The notes under the pieces were generated by a model. That model had not been told where the DNA came from. It searched no databases and worked only from the letters and a program-made list of their open reading frames with translations. The position numbers and the translations under genes were made by a program. Below, in pieces: positions 37,137 through 47,100 of a DNA stretch of 64,000 nt; position 1 is the first letter of the stretch; each line of letters begins with the position of its first letter. This DNA comes from Verrucosispora sp. NA02020 (GTDB lineage Bacteria > Actinomycetota > Actinomycetes > Mycobacteriales > Micromonosporaceae): the NCBI RefSeq assembly GCF_013364215.1, contig NZ_CP054923.1, positions 1,116,001 to 1,180,000 on the forward strand. The letters run 5' to 3'.

Positions 37137-37571
37137 GTGGGTAGGTGGGTGGCAGCGATCGCCGGTGGGCTGCTGGTCGCTGGGCTGGGTGCTTTCCTGA
37201 CCGTGCAGGGCTTGGACGACGCGGACAAGTGGGCCAGTGTGCTCGGGTTGTTCGTCGGCCTGGCCGGGCTGGGCCTCGCGGCGGCCGGTGCTGCCGGTAC
37301 CCGTCGGCAGGCGCGGAACCAGTCGGTCGTGAACACCGTGGTTGGTGGCGGGGTGACCCAAGTCCGTGGGGTCCGCGGCAGCGTCCGTCTCGGCTCGGCT
37401 GCGACGCCGCCCACGGCCGCACCGCCGGTCGCTCCACCATCAGCGCCGACGGGAGGGCCGCCAGCGGCGGCCTCCGGTGGTGGTGGAGATCAGTTGGTGA
37501 GCGGGTCGTCGGTGACCGGCCCGGTGCGGCAGGTCGACGAGGTCGGCGGCGACGTCGAGATTGACCGGTGA
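37137..37571 (+). CDS. Small membrane protein with two RHIM-like motifs, candidate NLR effector
   Basis: This 144-residue protein starts at the GTG at 37137. Two hydrophobic segments at about residues 5-25 and 32-54 form a membrane hairpin. A Pro/Ala/Gly-rich flexible linker spans 86-118. The pattern V-x-G-x-V-x-Q-x-x-x-V-x-G-x-V occurs twice, at residues 69-85 (V-G-G-G-V-T-Q-V) and 126-142 (V-T-G-P-V-R-Q-V). The second copy is at the C-terminus. The next gene carries the same pattern near its N-terminus and overlaps this one by GTGA. In bacterial amyloid-signalling pairs a membrane effector ends in such a motif and is nucleated by an adjacent NLR. That role is inferred. Confidence 0.6.
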   Translation: MGRWVAAIAGGLLVAGLGAFLTVQGLDDADKWASVLGLFVGLAGLGLAAAGAAGTRRQARNQSVVNTVVGGGVTQVRGVRGSVRLGSAATPPTAAPPVAPPSAPTGGPPAAASGGGGDQLVSGSSVTGPVRQVDEVGGDVEIDR

Positions 37572-39251
37572 CCCACTGGCGGGTACCACGCCCGGGGCGG
37601 CAGGTGGTGACCGGAAGTGTCGTTTTCGGCGATGTCGTACAGATCTCGGGTGTCGACGGGGATGTGCTCGTCAGCCGGAACCCGCCGCCGTACCAGGTCG
37701 TCGCGGCAGACGACCGGCCGGTGTCGCTGAGCGTGGCCCGGGCCCGGGCCCAGCCGAGCCGCCTACTGCTGGCCCGCCATCAGATCGTGCCGTTCACCGG
37801 CCGCGAGAACACCCTGGACCGGCTGGCCGCCTGGATGAACTCCGACGCGCCGGTCGCGACCCTGCTGATACACGCCGCCGGCGGGCAGGGCAAGACCCGC
37901 CTCGCCGCGCACGTCAGCGCTCAATGCGCCACGGCGGGATGGGTGGTCTGGAAGATCACCCACATCCCCACGCCGGTCGCCGCGACCGCTACCACCGTTT
38001 CGCAGGTCGACGTGCCCGCCGCTGCGGTGCTGGCGGTGGTCGACTACGCCGACCGGTGGCCGGCATCGGCGCTGCTGTCCCTGCTCACCCAACTCAACGA
38101 CCTGCATGCGCGTACCGGTATCCAGGTGCGGGTGCTGATGCTCGCCCGCTCCGACGGCTACTGGTGGCCGGCGCTGGCCGACCGAGCCGACAGCGATCTC
38201 GGCATCGACGTCGACCAGCTGCCGCTGCCCGCGCTGGCCTCCGATGGCGGTCACGACCGGCCGGGCCTGTTCACCGCCGCCGCCGACAGATTCGCCGCCG
38301 CCATGGACCTGACACCCCCCACCAGCGGCTGGACGGTGCCACCGCTGACACTGGCCGGCTACGGGCAAGTCCTGGCCGTACACATGACCGCCCTCGCGGC
38401 AGTCGACGCGCACCTTCACGATCAGGCCCCGCCCGCTGACCCCGGCGCGGTCTCGGCCCATCTGCTGAGCCGTGAACAGGCCTACTGGCAACACCTGTAC
38501 ACCCGCAGCGAAGCGCCCCTACACACCCCGCCGGGGATGATGCACCGCACGGTCCTCACCGCCACCCTGACCGGCAGCCAACCCCGCGCCGCCGCCCGCC
38601 AGGCCCTCGCCTGGACCCGATTTACCGACACCGCGCAGACTGCTGACCAGGTCATCGACGACCACACCGTCTGCTACCCGCCGACCGACGTCCGCGCCGT
38701 GTTCGAACCCCTGCACCCCGACCGGCTCGGCGAAGACCTGATCGCCCTCACGACCCCCGGCCACGGCCGCGACAACCGGCTGGGACGCGACTGGGCCGCC
38801 GACGCGATCACTGGTCTACTGACCACTGCACCCTCATCGGCATGGTCCGCTACCGCGGTCACTGTCCTCGTCGAAACCGCCCACCGGTGGCCGCACGTCG
38901 CCACCGACGTGCTGTACCCACTCGTACACGCACATCCGCAACAGGTGATTGCCGCCGGTGGAGCCACCATCACTCGACTGGCCAGTATCCCCGGCATCGA
39001 CTTGGACGTCTTACAAGCCCTCGAACCGCTGCTGCCCGACCACCGGCACATCGACCTCGACATCGCCGCTGCCGCCATCACCACCACCCTCACTACCCAC
39101 CGTCTGGCCGGCACCACCGACCCCGCAGAACAAGCTCTGCTGCACGCCACCCACGCCTATCGGTTGGCCAACGCCGGCCGCCACCAGCAGGCCCTGGTTC
39201 CGGCTGAGGAGGCCGTGAGTATTTACCGGCGGTTGGCCGAGGTCGATCGGG
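37568..39251 (+). pseudogene. NLR-like STAND ATPase with N-terminal RHIM-like motif, 5' part, cut by IS copy 2
   Basis: About 561 codons remain, starting at a GTG coupled to the upstream gene. Residues 19-35 carry V-F-G-D-V-V-Q-I-S-G-V-D-G-D-V, matching the two motifs of the upstream protein. An NTPase domain follows, with F-T-G-R-E-N-T-L near residue 76 and the P-loop A-G-G-Q-G-K-T-R near 101. The Walker B-like A-V-V-D-Y-A-D lies near 157, and helical repeats continue to a first TPR unit near the end. IS copy 2 interrupts that unit after A-E-V-D-R. A matching TPR 3' portion lies at 57740-58197. Intact relatives act as oligomerising sensors in antiviral or cell-death systems. Confidence 0.7.
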
Positions 39252-39310
39252 GGGACTGCACCCGGTTTGGTTGACTCCTGACCTGTGAGGATGCGTTCCT
39301 CGCTGGAAGG

Positions 39311-39604
39311 ATGTCTGTCATGCCGAAAGCGTTTCCGCCGGAGTTCCGTCGTGACGTGGTCGCGGTCGCGCGTAAGGGCGAGGCGCCGTTGCGGCAGATC
39401 GCGAAGGACTTCGGGATCTCCGAGGGCTGTCTGCACCGCTGGCTCAAGCTCGCCGATGTCGAGGACGGTGTCCGTTCCGGGGCCACCAGCAGCGAGTCAG
39501 CGGAACTGCGAGAGCTGCGTCGGCGTAACAAGCTTCTGGAGCAGGAGAACGAGATCCTGCGGCGGGCGGCGGCGTTCTTCGCCCGGGATATCTCCCCAAA
39601 ATGA
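39311..39604 (+). CDS. IS3-family transposase OrfA (copy 2)
   Basis: This 97-residue DNA-binding subunit is identical to the product of copy 1, with an N-terminal helix-turn-helix and a leucine-zipper-like C-terminus. It overlaps orfB by 4 nt. It is intact. Confidence 0.95.
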   Translation: MSVMPKAFPPEFRRDVVAVARKGEAPLRQIAKDFGISEGCLHRWLKLADVEDGVRSGATSSESAELRELRRRNKLLEQENEILRRAAAFFARDISPK

Positions 39605-40464
39605 TGTACCCGCTGGTCGGTGACCTGGCCGCGGACGGGATCCCCGTCGCGGTGACCTGCCGGGTGTTGGGGTTCAGTAAGCAGGCCTACTACGCATGGC
39701 GCGCCGAGCCGGTGTCGCGACGTGACGTCGACGACGCCCATCTGATCAACGCCGCCCTGGACATCCACCACGATGATCCGGCGTTCGGGTACCGGTTCAT
39801 CGCCGACGAACTCCCCGCCCACGGCATCACCGCCGGCCCGAACCGGGTCGCCCGGCTGTGCTCACAGCAGCGCATCTGGTCGGTGTTCGCCAAGCGCAAG
39901 GGGCTCACGCGGCGGGCCGGGCCGCCGGTGCACGACGACCTGGTGCACCGCCGGTTCACCGCCGACGCCCCGAACCGGCTGTGGCTGACCGACATCACCG
40001 AACACCCCACCGCCGAGGGCAAGCTCTACCTGTGCGTGATCAAGGACGTGTACTCCGGCCGGATCGTCGGCTACTCCATCGACACCCGGATGAAAGCCTC
40101 TCTGGCCGTCGCGGCGCTGTCCAACGCGGTCCGACTACGCGATCCGGCCGGCACCGTGGTCCACTCGGACAGGGGCAGCCAATTCCGGTCTAGGAAATTT
40201 GTGAAGGCATTGCACCGCAACGGATTGGTCGGCTCGATGGGCCGCGTCGGCGCCTGCGGCGACAACGCCGCGATGGAATCGTTCTTCGCCCTACTGCAAC
40301 GCAACGTCCTGGACCGGCAACGCTGGAGCACCCGCCACGACCTGCGCCTGGCGATGGTGACCTGGATCGAACGGACCTACCACCGCCGACGACGGCAACA
40401 ACGCCTCGGACGCCTCACCCCGATCGAGTTTGAGACAATCAACCAGCCCACACACCCGACCTGA
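39601..40464 (+). CDS. IS3-family transposase OrfB (copy 2)
   Basis: This 287-residue DDE transposase is identical to the product of copy 1. Its D, D and E lie in T-D-I-T, H-S-D-R-G-S-Q and A-M-E-S-F-F. It lies in the -1 frame relative to orfA, so an OrfAB fusion by frameshifting is possible. It is intact. Confidence 0.95.
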   Translation: MMYPLVGDLAADGIPVAVTCRVLGFSKQAYYAWRAEPVSRRDVDDAHLINAALDIHHDDPAFGYRFIADELPAHGITAGPNRVARLCSQQRIWSVFAKRKGLTRRAGPPVHDDLVHRRFTADAPNRLWLTDITEHPTAEGKLYLCVIKDVYSGRIVGYSIDTRMKASLAVAALSNAVRLRDPAGTVVHSDRGSQFRSRKFVKALHRNGLVGSMGRVGACGDNAAMESFFALLQRNVLDRQRWSTRHDLRLAMVTWIERTYHRRRRQQRLGRLTPIEFETINQPTHPT

Positions 40465-40505
40465 ACCACTCAACCCCGCGAGTCAACCAAACCCGGGGCA
40501 GTCCC

Positions 40506-41629
40506 ACACGCACTGGACCAGTTGCGAACGCCGAGCAGCACTGCGCGCCTTCTTCGGAGTCACCACCGACGCAGAACTTGGCCTCTACCCCAACCGCCGT
40601 ACCGAGTCCCGCACTACAACGACCACCAACCTCGACCAGCCACGCACCTACGAGCCGAGTCCGCTTCGCCCACCCGCCAGCGTCGACCTAGCCGTGATCC
40701 GTGCATCCCTCGACACGTTCGACCTCCCACCAGACGGCGTAATACGCTCCCCCGCCGAACTCAATGAGGCGGTGGCTGGCCTAATCCGCTTACGGCTACG
40801 ATCGAACTACCAACGGCTCGCAATGGTTCTTCCCTCGCTGTTGGATGAGCTCCACCGTGCACAGATCGCGTGGACCGGCCAGCGGGGAAGCATCGCGACG
40901 CTCCTGCTCACGCAGGCATATCGTGCCGCCGATGCTCTGGCGGACAAGTTTGGCCACCACGATCTGTCGGCCCGAATCATCGCGATGATGACCGATGCCG
41001 CCCGACGTACCGGAGATGCGACCGTCCTCGCCACAGCGCACTATGTTCGCGGCGAGCTGTTTTTCGAGAACGGTCGCCCGGACCTCGGCCGCGCTGTCCT
41101 GGAGAAAGCTGCGGACGAAGTCAGCACCTGCACCGGCACGTTCGCTTGGGCGGCGTACGGCGCGCTGCACATGCGCGCCGCTGTCCTAGCTGGCATCGCT
41201 CAACAATCCGAACAGGCTAAGGACCACCTTCGCGAGGCTGGTGAGTACGCGCAACTTGTGTCCGACGGCGAATACCATGGCACCGCCTTCGGACCTTCGT
41301 CCGTCCGGATACACGAAGTGACGCTTGCGGTTGACTCCGACGACCCGGACGCGGCACTGCGCGCAGCGCGCGGCTGGATACCGCCCAACGGCTTACCCGG
41401 CGAACGTCGCTCTCACTTCTACATAGACCTCGCGCGCGCCCACTCTCAGACCCGGTCGACCGAGCCGGCATGTGATGCGCTGTTTCAGGCCAAGTTGGCC
41501 GCCCCTGAACACGCACGAATCCACCCACAGGTACGCCAGGTCGTCAGCGATCTCCTACCCCGAGTCACCGCAGCCCACCCACTACATGACTACGTCAGAT
41601 GGATGACCAGCACGGCTGCCACCGGTTAG
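40506..41629 (+). pseudogene. XRE-type regulator, C-terminal 373 codons (3' half)
   Basis: After the IS the frame reads T-H-W-T-S-C-E-R-R-A-A-L-R-A-F-F-G-V-T-T-D-A-E-L-G-L-Y. This is the region that normally follows the HTH K-L-E-R-G in these regulators. A TPR-like helical sensor domain follows to the end at 41629. The N-terminal HTH is at 11732-11948 on the other strand. The fragment lacks a DNA-binding domain, although a start within the IS could in principle express it. When intact it probably controlled the flanking lanthipeptide operons, to judge from position and the shared upstream motif. Confidence 0.85.
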
Positions 41630-41634
41630 ATCAA

Positions 41635-42276
41635 TCAGGTACGAAGCAACAGCGGCAACTCCATCAGCGAATCGAGCACCCACCTCGCGTTTTCGCGGAC
41701 CGTAGGGTCGTTGGCCCACACGCGCCCCCACGGTCCTCGCTTGATCAAAGCTGCTCGGAGACCGGCTGCGCAGGCCGCCTTGATGTCATAGTCACGGTGG
41801 TCGCCAACATAGAGAATCTCCTCTGGGGCCCCTGGCGCGAACTCTTTTATCCGGGAGAAGAATGCCGCATCAGGTTTCGTGACGCCCCACTCAGCGGAGG
41901 TGGCGATCCCGTCCACCGGCAACTGCAAGGCACGGAGTAGTTCGCCTGCTCGTGCGGTCTGGTTGCCGGCAATCCCCACCCATAGCCCGCTGTCCCGCAA
42001 CTGCTTGAGGGTGGGCCGGACGTCTGGATACAGGTCTTCGTCTTCGATCCGTTCGCCCTGACCTGCCTCTTCGCGGCGTTGCCGCTCGATCGTGAGATCG
42101 ATCCCCGGACGCACGTACTCGAACGCCTCGGCGTTGTTCCGTCCCTGAGCGACGACAATCCCTACCAGAGCCGACAGCGTGTGCCGCGGCACGCTGAGCC
42201 AGTCTGCCCAGGCGTGGAACTCGCGAGTGTCGTCCAGCAACGTCTCGCCAACGTCGAACACCACCGACTTGATCAC
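41635..42276 (-). CDS. HAD-superfamily hydrolase
   Basis: This is a 213-residue cytosolic phosphatase-like protein. Motif I is V-V-F-D-V-G-E-T-L, where the second Asp of the usual DxDxT is replaced, giving D-V-G-E-T. Motif II is G-I-A-G-N-Q-T. Motif III/IV are K-P-D-A-A-F-F and Y-V-G-D-H-R-D-Y-D-I. Loss of the second Asp is common in dehalogenase-like and some phosphatase members. It converges on the regulator fragment and is divergent from the FxLD operon. The substrate is unknown. Confidence 0.85.
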   Translation of the reverse strand: MIKSVVFDVGETLLDDTREFHAWADWLSVPRHTLSALVGIVVAQGRNNAEAFEYVRPGIDLTIERQRREEAGQGERIEDEDLYPDVRPTLKQLRDSGLWVGIAGNQTARAGELLRALQLPVDGIATSAEWGVTKPDAAFFSRIKEFAPGAPEEILYVGDHRDYDIKAACAAGLRAALIKRGPWGRVWANDPTVRENARWVLDSLMELPLLLRT

Positions 42277-42402
42277 GCACGTCTCCCTTCCGGCCTAGCT
42301 CAGCAACAGTACGGCCGGGACAGAGAGGCGGACAGATGTGCCTCCCTGTCCAGTCACCCGCGCGTCCGGCCACCTGAACCCCGGCGGCCAGACCTCGTGA
42401 CG

Positions 42403-42441
42403 GTGATCAGACCGCAACTTGGACCACAAAGTGGAATTCCC
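42403..42441 (+). promoter_or_regulatory. 39-bp motif shared with the conservon operon upstream region (site 2)
   Basis: This is the counterpart of 12631-12670, with blocks GTGATC, CCGCAA, TGGACC and GGAATTCCC in the same order and spacing except for one missing base. It lies in the divergent region between the HAD hydrolase gene and the FxLD methyltransferase gene, 138 nt before the latter's GTG. I found no third copy in the window. Confidence 0.65.
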
Positions 42442-42579
42442 TGCGCCACCTACTTTCGATGAGTGTGTGGGGCGGGTTCAGGAACGCATCGGCCCTGCCA
42501 CGAATCGTCGTGCTGGGGCCTCGGCATGCGGGGCTCTACAGGTTCATATCCGGGAACTTTTCAGCTAGGGAGTCAGTCC

Positions 42580-43785
42580 GTGACGAGCGCAGGTCAGCAG
42601 GCTGTACAGGATCCGGCGGCGCTCCGAGCGGCGATGGTGTCCGAACTGTGCGAGGACACCATCGCCTCGGAGGCGGTAGCGGCCGCGTTCCTGACGGTGC
42701 CTCGTCACGTGTTCGCGCCGGACGAGCCGCTGGCTGTGGTCTACGACGTGGACACGGCGCTGGTGACGAAGACCGGTCCGGACGGGAAGGCACTCAGTTC
42801 GGTGTCGGCGGCTCACATTCAGGCGGTGATGTTGGAGCAGGCCGGGATCGAGCCGGGAATGCGGGTGCTGGAGATCGGCTCGGGTGGTTACAACGCGGCC
42901 CTGCTCGCGGAGCTTGTCGGCGACGATGGTGCGGTGACGTCGGTGGACATCGACTCTGACATCGTGGCGCGGGCCCGTGCGTATCTCGACGAGGCCGGGT
43001 ACGAGCGGGTGCGGGTGGTGCAGGCGGACGCCGAATACGGCGTGGCGGAGCATGCGCCGTACGACCGGATCATCGTCACGGTGGGGGCCTGGGACATCCC
43101 GCCGGCCTGGATCGAGCAGCTCACCGAGCGGGGCCGGATCGTCATGCCGCTGCGGTTCGCGGGCCTGTCCCGCTGCGTCGCGTTCGAACGGGCCGGAGCT
43201 GGTCTGGTCAGCCACAGTTACCGGCTCGGTGGCTTCGTGCCGATGCAGGGTGAGGGCACCTTCACCGAAACGCTGGTGCCGATCAACGGTGAGGCCACGT
43301 TGCGGATCGACGGACCCGATCCGGGATTCGACGTGCCGGCGCTGCGCAAGGCGATGCACGGGCGGAGGATCGAGCGGTGGTCCGGGGCGGCTTTCGATCT
43401 GCCCGACGAGTTGGAGCTGTTCGTGGTGACCAGCGCCCCCCAGGTGCCGTTCCTGCACGCCAGCCAGCAGCTCGTGGATCAGGGCGTGTTCACCCCGGCC
43501 GTCATGTACGGCACAGCGATCCTGATCGACGGGGGCAGCTTCGCCTACCGAACCAAACGCGAGAACGAGAGCACCGACGGCTGGGAGAGCGGCGTCTACG
43601 CCTACGGCCCGAACGCCGAGGAGATCGCCGACCGATACATCGCGCTGCTGCGCCGCTGGGCCACGCAGTACCGCCATCGCGGAGCCGCGCGTATCGAGTA
43701 CATCCCCACCACCGCAGGCGACGCGCCGCCGGTCGGGTGGTACACGCCGAAGCGCCACGGCGTCGTCGCGGTCACTTGGCGCTGA
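42580..43785 (+). CDS. FxLD-system PIMT-like methyltransferase
   Basis: This 401-residue protein has an N-terminal protein-L-isoaspartate O-methyltransferase-like domain. Its features are V-P-R-H-V-F-A-P, the SAM motif V-L-E-I-G-S-G-G-Y-N-A-A-L-L, and Y-D-R-I-I-V-T-V-G-A-W-D-I-P. A C-terminal extension of about 180 residues is typical of the FxLD-system methyltransferases. I prefer the GTG at 42580, with AGGGAG upstream, over the open frame to 42463. In FxLD clusters this enzyme is thought to modify the peptide, possibly forming isoaspartate through an aspartyl ester. It lies 61 nt before the precursor gene. Confidence 0.85.
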   Translation: MTSAGQQAVQDPAALRAAMVSELCEDTIASEAVAAAFLTVPRHVFAPDEPLAVVYDVDTALVTKTGPDGKALSSVSAAHIQAVMLEQAGIEPGMRVLEIGSGGYNAALLAELVGDDGAVTSVDIDSDIVARARAYLDEAGYERVRVVQADAEYGVAEHAPYDRIIVTVGAWDIPPAWIEQLTERGRIVMPLRFAGLSRCVAFERAGAGLVSHSYRLGGFVPMQGEGTFTETLVPINGEATLRIDGPDPGFDVPALRKAMHGRRIERWSGAAFDLPDELELFVVTSAPQVPFLHASQQLVDQGVFTPAVMYGTAILIDGGSFAYRTKRENESTDGWESGVYAYGPNAEEIADRYIALLRRWATQYRHRGAARIEYIPTTAGDAPPVGWYTPKRHGVVAVTWR

Positions 43786-43846
43786 CAGCTACCGGCGCCC
43801 CCTGCCCTGGGGCGTCGGAGGATCACCCCTTCAAAAGGAGGCTGCC

Positions 43847-44047
43847 ATGACGATCACGACCGAGGAGCGGAGCACCACGGCGTCACCGCCGGTGGACGGC
43901 AGGTCGGGCGAGTTCGGGCCGGACGACTGGGAGCTGGATGTCACGTTCATCGAGTCCGGCGAGAGCGTGGACAAGCTGATCTACATGACCAACGACGGCT
44001 GCGGGAAGACCTGCCAGTCGGCCTGCAGCACCACCTGCCCGAAGTAG
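43847..44047 (+). CDS. FxLD-family lanthipeptide precursor
   Basis: This 66-residue peptide is preceded by a strong AAAAGGAGG. The leader contains W-E-L-D-V-T-F-I-E-S at residues 28-37, a Trp variant of the F-x-L-D recognition motif. The core is C-terminal: D-G-C-G-K-T-C-Q-S-A-C-S-T-T-C-P-K, with Cys at 52, 56, 60 and 64 and Thr/Ser at 55, 58, 61, 62 and 63. Dehydration of Ser/Thr by the adjacent dehydratase and cyclisation onto the Cys would give several small overlapping thioether rings. The D-G step at 50-51 (after N49) is a plausible site for isoaspartate chemistry by the adjacent methyltransferase. The mature product is not known. Confidence 0.88.
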   Translation: MTITTEERSTTASPPVDGRSGEFGPDDWELDVTFIESGESVDKLIYMTNDGCGKTCQSACSTTCPK

Positions 44048-44058
44048 ATCGAGGTTCG

Positions 44059-44096
44059 GACGAGCCTGGCCGTGTTGCCGCGCGGCCAGGCTCGTC
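44059..44096 (+). terminator. Perfect 14-bp hairpin between precursor and dehydratase genes
   Basis: GACGAGCCTGGCCG (44059-44072) pairs exactly with 44083-44096 around a 10-nt loop. It starts 12 nt after the precursor stop and ends 18 nt before the dehydratase GTG. A partial terminator here would give more precursor than enzyme transcript, a frequent arrangement in peptide-product operons. Confidence 0.75.
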
Positions 44097-44114
44097 CCGT
44101 TCAGCGGAGGAACC

Positions 44115-47100
44115 GTGTATCGGCACGTGGACGCACTGGTGGTGCGGGCGGCGGTATGCACGCCGGACCGTCTGGCGCTGGGATGGCCAGACCTGACCGA
44201 GGCCGGGGCCGGCGCGGCAACGTGGCGGCCATGGTTACAGCAGGCGATGGCCGCGCGAGAGTTCGCAGCCGCCTTGGAGCAGGCGAGCCCTGTGCTCGCC
44301 GATCGCGTCCGGGTGATCTGCGACCGGCAGCCGATAGATGATCGGGAGATCCGCAGAGTTGTGGTGTCGGTCCTGCGGTACCTGCTCCGGGCAGGTCACC
44401 GGGCGACCCCCTACGGCCTGTTCGCCGGCGTCGCCCCGGCCCACATCGGGGCACAGACTGTGGTCCGAGTCGGTGAGGGACACCGGGCCGTGGTGCGGGT
44501 CCGGGCACCGTGGCTGGCCAGCATGGTCGACCGCCTGGAAGCAGATCCGGCACTTCTGCCGAACCTGACGGTCCGCGCCAACGATCGACTGATCTTCCGC
44601 AGCGACGAAGTCGTGCTGGAGGATCGCGCTCACCCGACACCACGTTCGGCACCGACCCACGTGCACGTGCGCGCCACAGCTGCGGTGTGCGCCGCACTCG
44701 CCGCAGCGAGACATCCGGTCCGGCTGGACGATCTGGCGAGTCAGCTCGCGGCCGACCACCGTGCCGATGTCGGCACCGTGTTCGTGTTGTTGGCCAAGAT
44801 GGTGTCGCAGCGCCTCCTGCTGACCAACCTGCGACCAGCGACCACGTCCACCGACCCGTTGTCCGTCGTAGTTTCGCGGCTCGAACAGGCCCTGGCCAGC
44901 GACGACAGGCACACCACCGAGAACACCCGCGCTCCGGCACGCGCGACGCTCGGCGCGCTACGAACTCTGACCGGACACCACGCGGCGTCCCTCGGCACCT
45001 CTGGACAGCAGCGCAGCGTACTCACTGCGGCATTGGTTGCCCTACACCCCAATGACGAACCGCCCGTAGCCGTCGACCTGCGACTGGACGTCGACCTGCG
45101 ACTTCCCGAGACAGTCACCGTCGAGGCCGCACAGGCAGCCGCCGCACTCGTGCGGCTGGCCCCGGCTGGCCATGCCGGATGGCAGGCGTGGCACCACCGC
45201 TTCCTGGAGCGGTACGGGCCGCACGCGCTGGTGCCGCTACGTGAGGTGGTAGACGCCGATGTCGGCCTCGGCTACCCCACCGGGTACCGCGGTGCCCTGC
45301 CCACCGCACCCGCCCCCGTCACGCAGCGGGACCGGAAGCTGCTGGCCTTAGCCCAGAAGGCGGCACTGCGGCGCCAGCACGAGGTCGTCCTCGACGACGC
45401 CACGATTCGCGACCTCGCTGGGGAGGTGTCAATCGCGCAGGCACAGCCCACTACAGAGTTGACCGTCACCATTCACGCCCGCAGCCGCCACGACCTCGAT
45501 CGGGGGGACTTCCGGCTTCAGGTCGTCGGCGTGTCCCGTAACGCCGGCACCACCACCGGCCGATTCCTCGACCTGCTCGATCCCGTCGACCGTGACCGCA
45601 TCGTCCACCAGTACGCGGCTCTGCCCACCACCACGAGCGGCGCGCTGCGCGCGCAGGTGTCGGCGGCGACGCCCTACACGGTCACCGAAGACGTGGCACG
45701 CGCCACGCAGGTGATCTCGCATCTCATCTCGCTCGGCGAGTACCACGACAACACGCCCGGTCGAATCGACCTCGACGACATCGCCGTCACCGCCGACGTC
45801 GACCGCGTGTACCTCGTTTCCATCTCGCGCCGTTGCCCGGTGGAGCCGATCATGTTCAACGCCGTCGAACAGGTGCACTACACCCTGCCGCTCGTACGGT
45901 TCCTCACCGAAGCCTCGGCCGCTTTCACCACGCCCTGTAGCGCGGTCGACTGGGGTGCCGCGAGCGGGCTGCCGTTCCTGCCTGCTCTGCGCTACCGGCG
46001 GACCGTCCTGTCCCCGGCACGCTGGCTGCTACCAGCCATCGACCTGCCCTCCCTCGCTGCGAGCTGGACGGCGTGGATCTGTGCCCTGGCCTCGTGGCGG
46101 AACGCGGTCGCGTGTCCCCAGCGGGTGTACCTCGGTGAGGGCGACCAGCGCATCGTCCTGGACCTTGACGAGCCCGCACACCTCGCGGTGCTGCGCGATC
46201 ACCTCGGCCGGGCCGACATGGCGGTGCTCCACGCCGCACCAGTGGCGGACGCCGCCGGGTGGATCGACGGGCGGGCAAACGAAGTCGTCATTCCCCTGGC
46301 AGCGACGACCGATCCAGTGCCTCCCCCGCAGCGCCTCACCACCGCGCCGGTGGTCGATGTCCGCGCGCACGGTCACCTGCCGGGAGTGGGCGACCGCCTC
46401 TACGTCAAGCTGTACGGCCATCCCGACCGGCACACCACGATCCTGACCCGACACCTGCCGTCCCTGCTCGAACGACTGAGCCCGGACATGCGCTTCTGGT
46501 TCCTTCGCTACAACGACCCCGACCCCCACCTTCGGCTCCGTTTAACCGGCGGCGCCTACGAGACGACGGCCATCGGTACGTGGGCGCGACAGCTGCGCCA
46601 TGGTGGCCTGATCGCCCGGATGCAGGTCGACACCGATTACCCGGAGCCAGCGCGCTTCGGCGGCCCTGCCGCCAGCACCACGCTGGAGGAGGTCTTCGAC
46701 GCCGACTCGGCCGCGGCACTCCAGCAGCTCGCCTTCGCCGCACGAAAGCAGACACCCGATGTCCGTGCGGTGACCGCGGTCAGCATGCTGCACATCACCA
46801 CCACACTCATCGGCAACGTGGCCGAAGGCATGCGATGGCTGATCGCGCACACCCGACCACACCGACCGGCCCCACCCCGCGACATCTACAACGGCACAGT
46901 CCGGCTGGCTGACCCGGACCAGTCCGGGCTGATGTCACTGCCCGATGGACAAGAACTCCTCGCTGCCTGGCTGCGGCGCGACCAGGTCCTGCGGACCTAC
47001 CGCGACGTCCTGCACACCGCCCAGGTCACCGCCGACAGTGTGCTGCCCGATCTGCTGCATCTGCATCACACGCGGATGATCGGCCCGGACCCGGACAGCG

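Larger units (their letters stand above)
39252..40505 (+). mobile_element. IS3-family insertion sequence, copy 2 of 3 (1254 bp)
   Basis: It has the same ends, genes and length as copy 1 but the opposite orientation. The right flank is ACA (40506-40508), which pairs with the TGT/ACA beside copy 1 as a true 3-bp target duplication. Its own left flank (GGG, in the NLR gene) does not match. That shows each end belongs to a different original insertion. Confidence 0.95.

Noticed and set aside
42565..43758. 397-codon minus-strand frame opposite the FxLD methyltransferase
   Set aside because: Antisense shadow. The plus strand carries the PIMT motifs.
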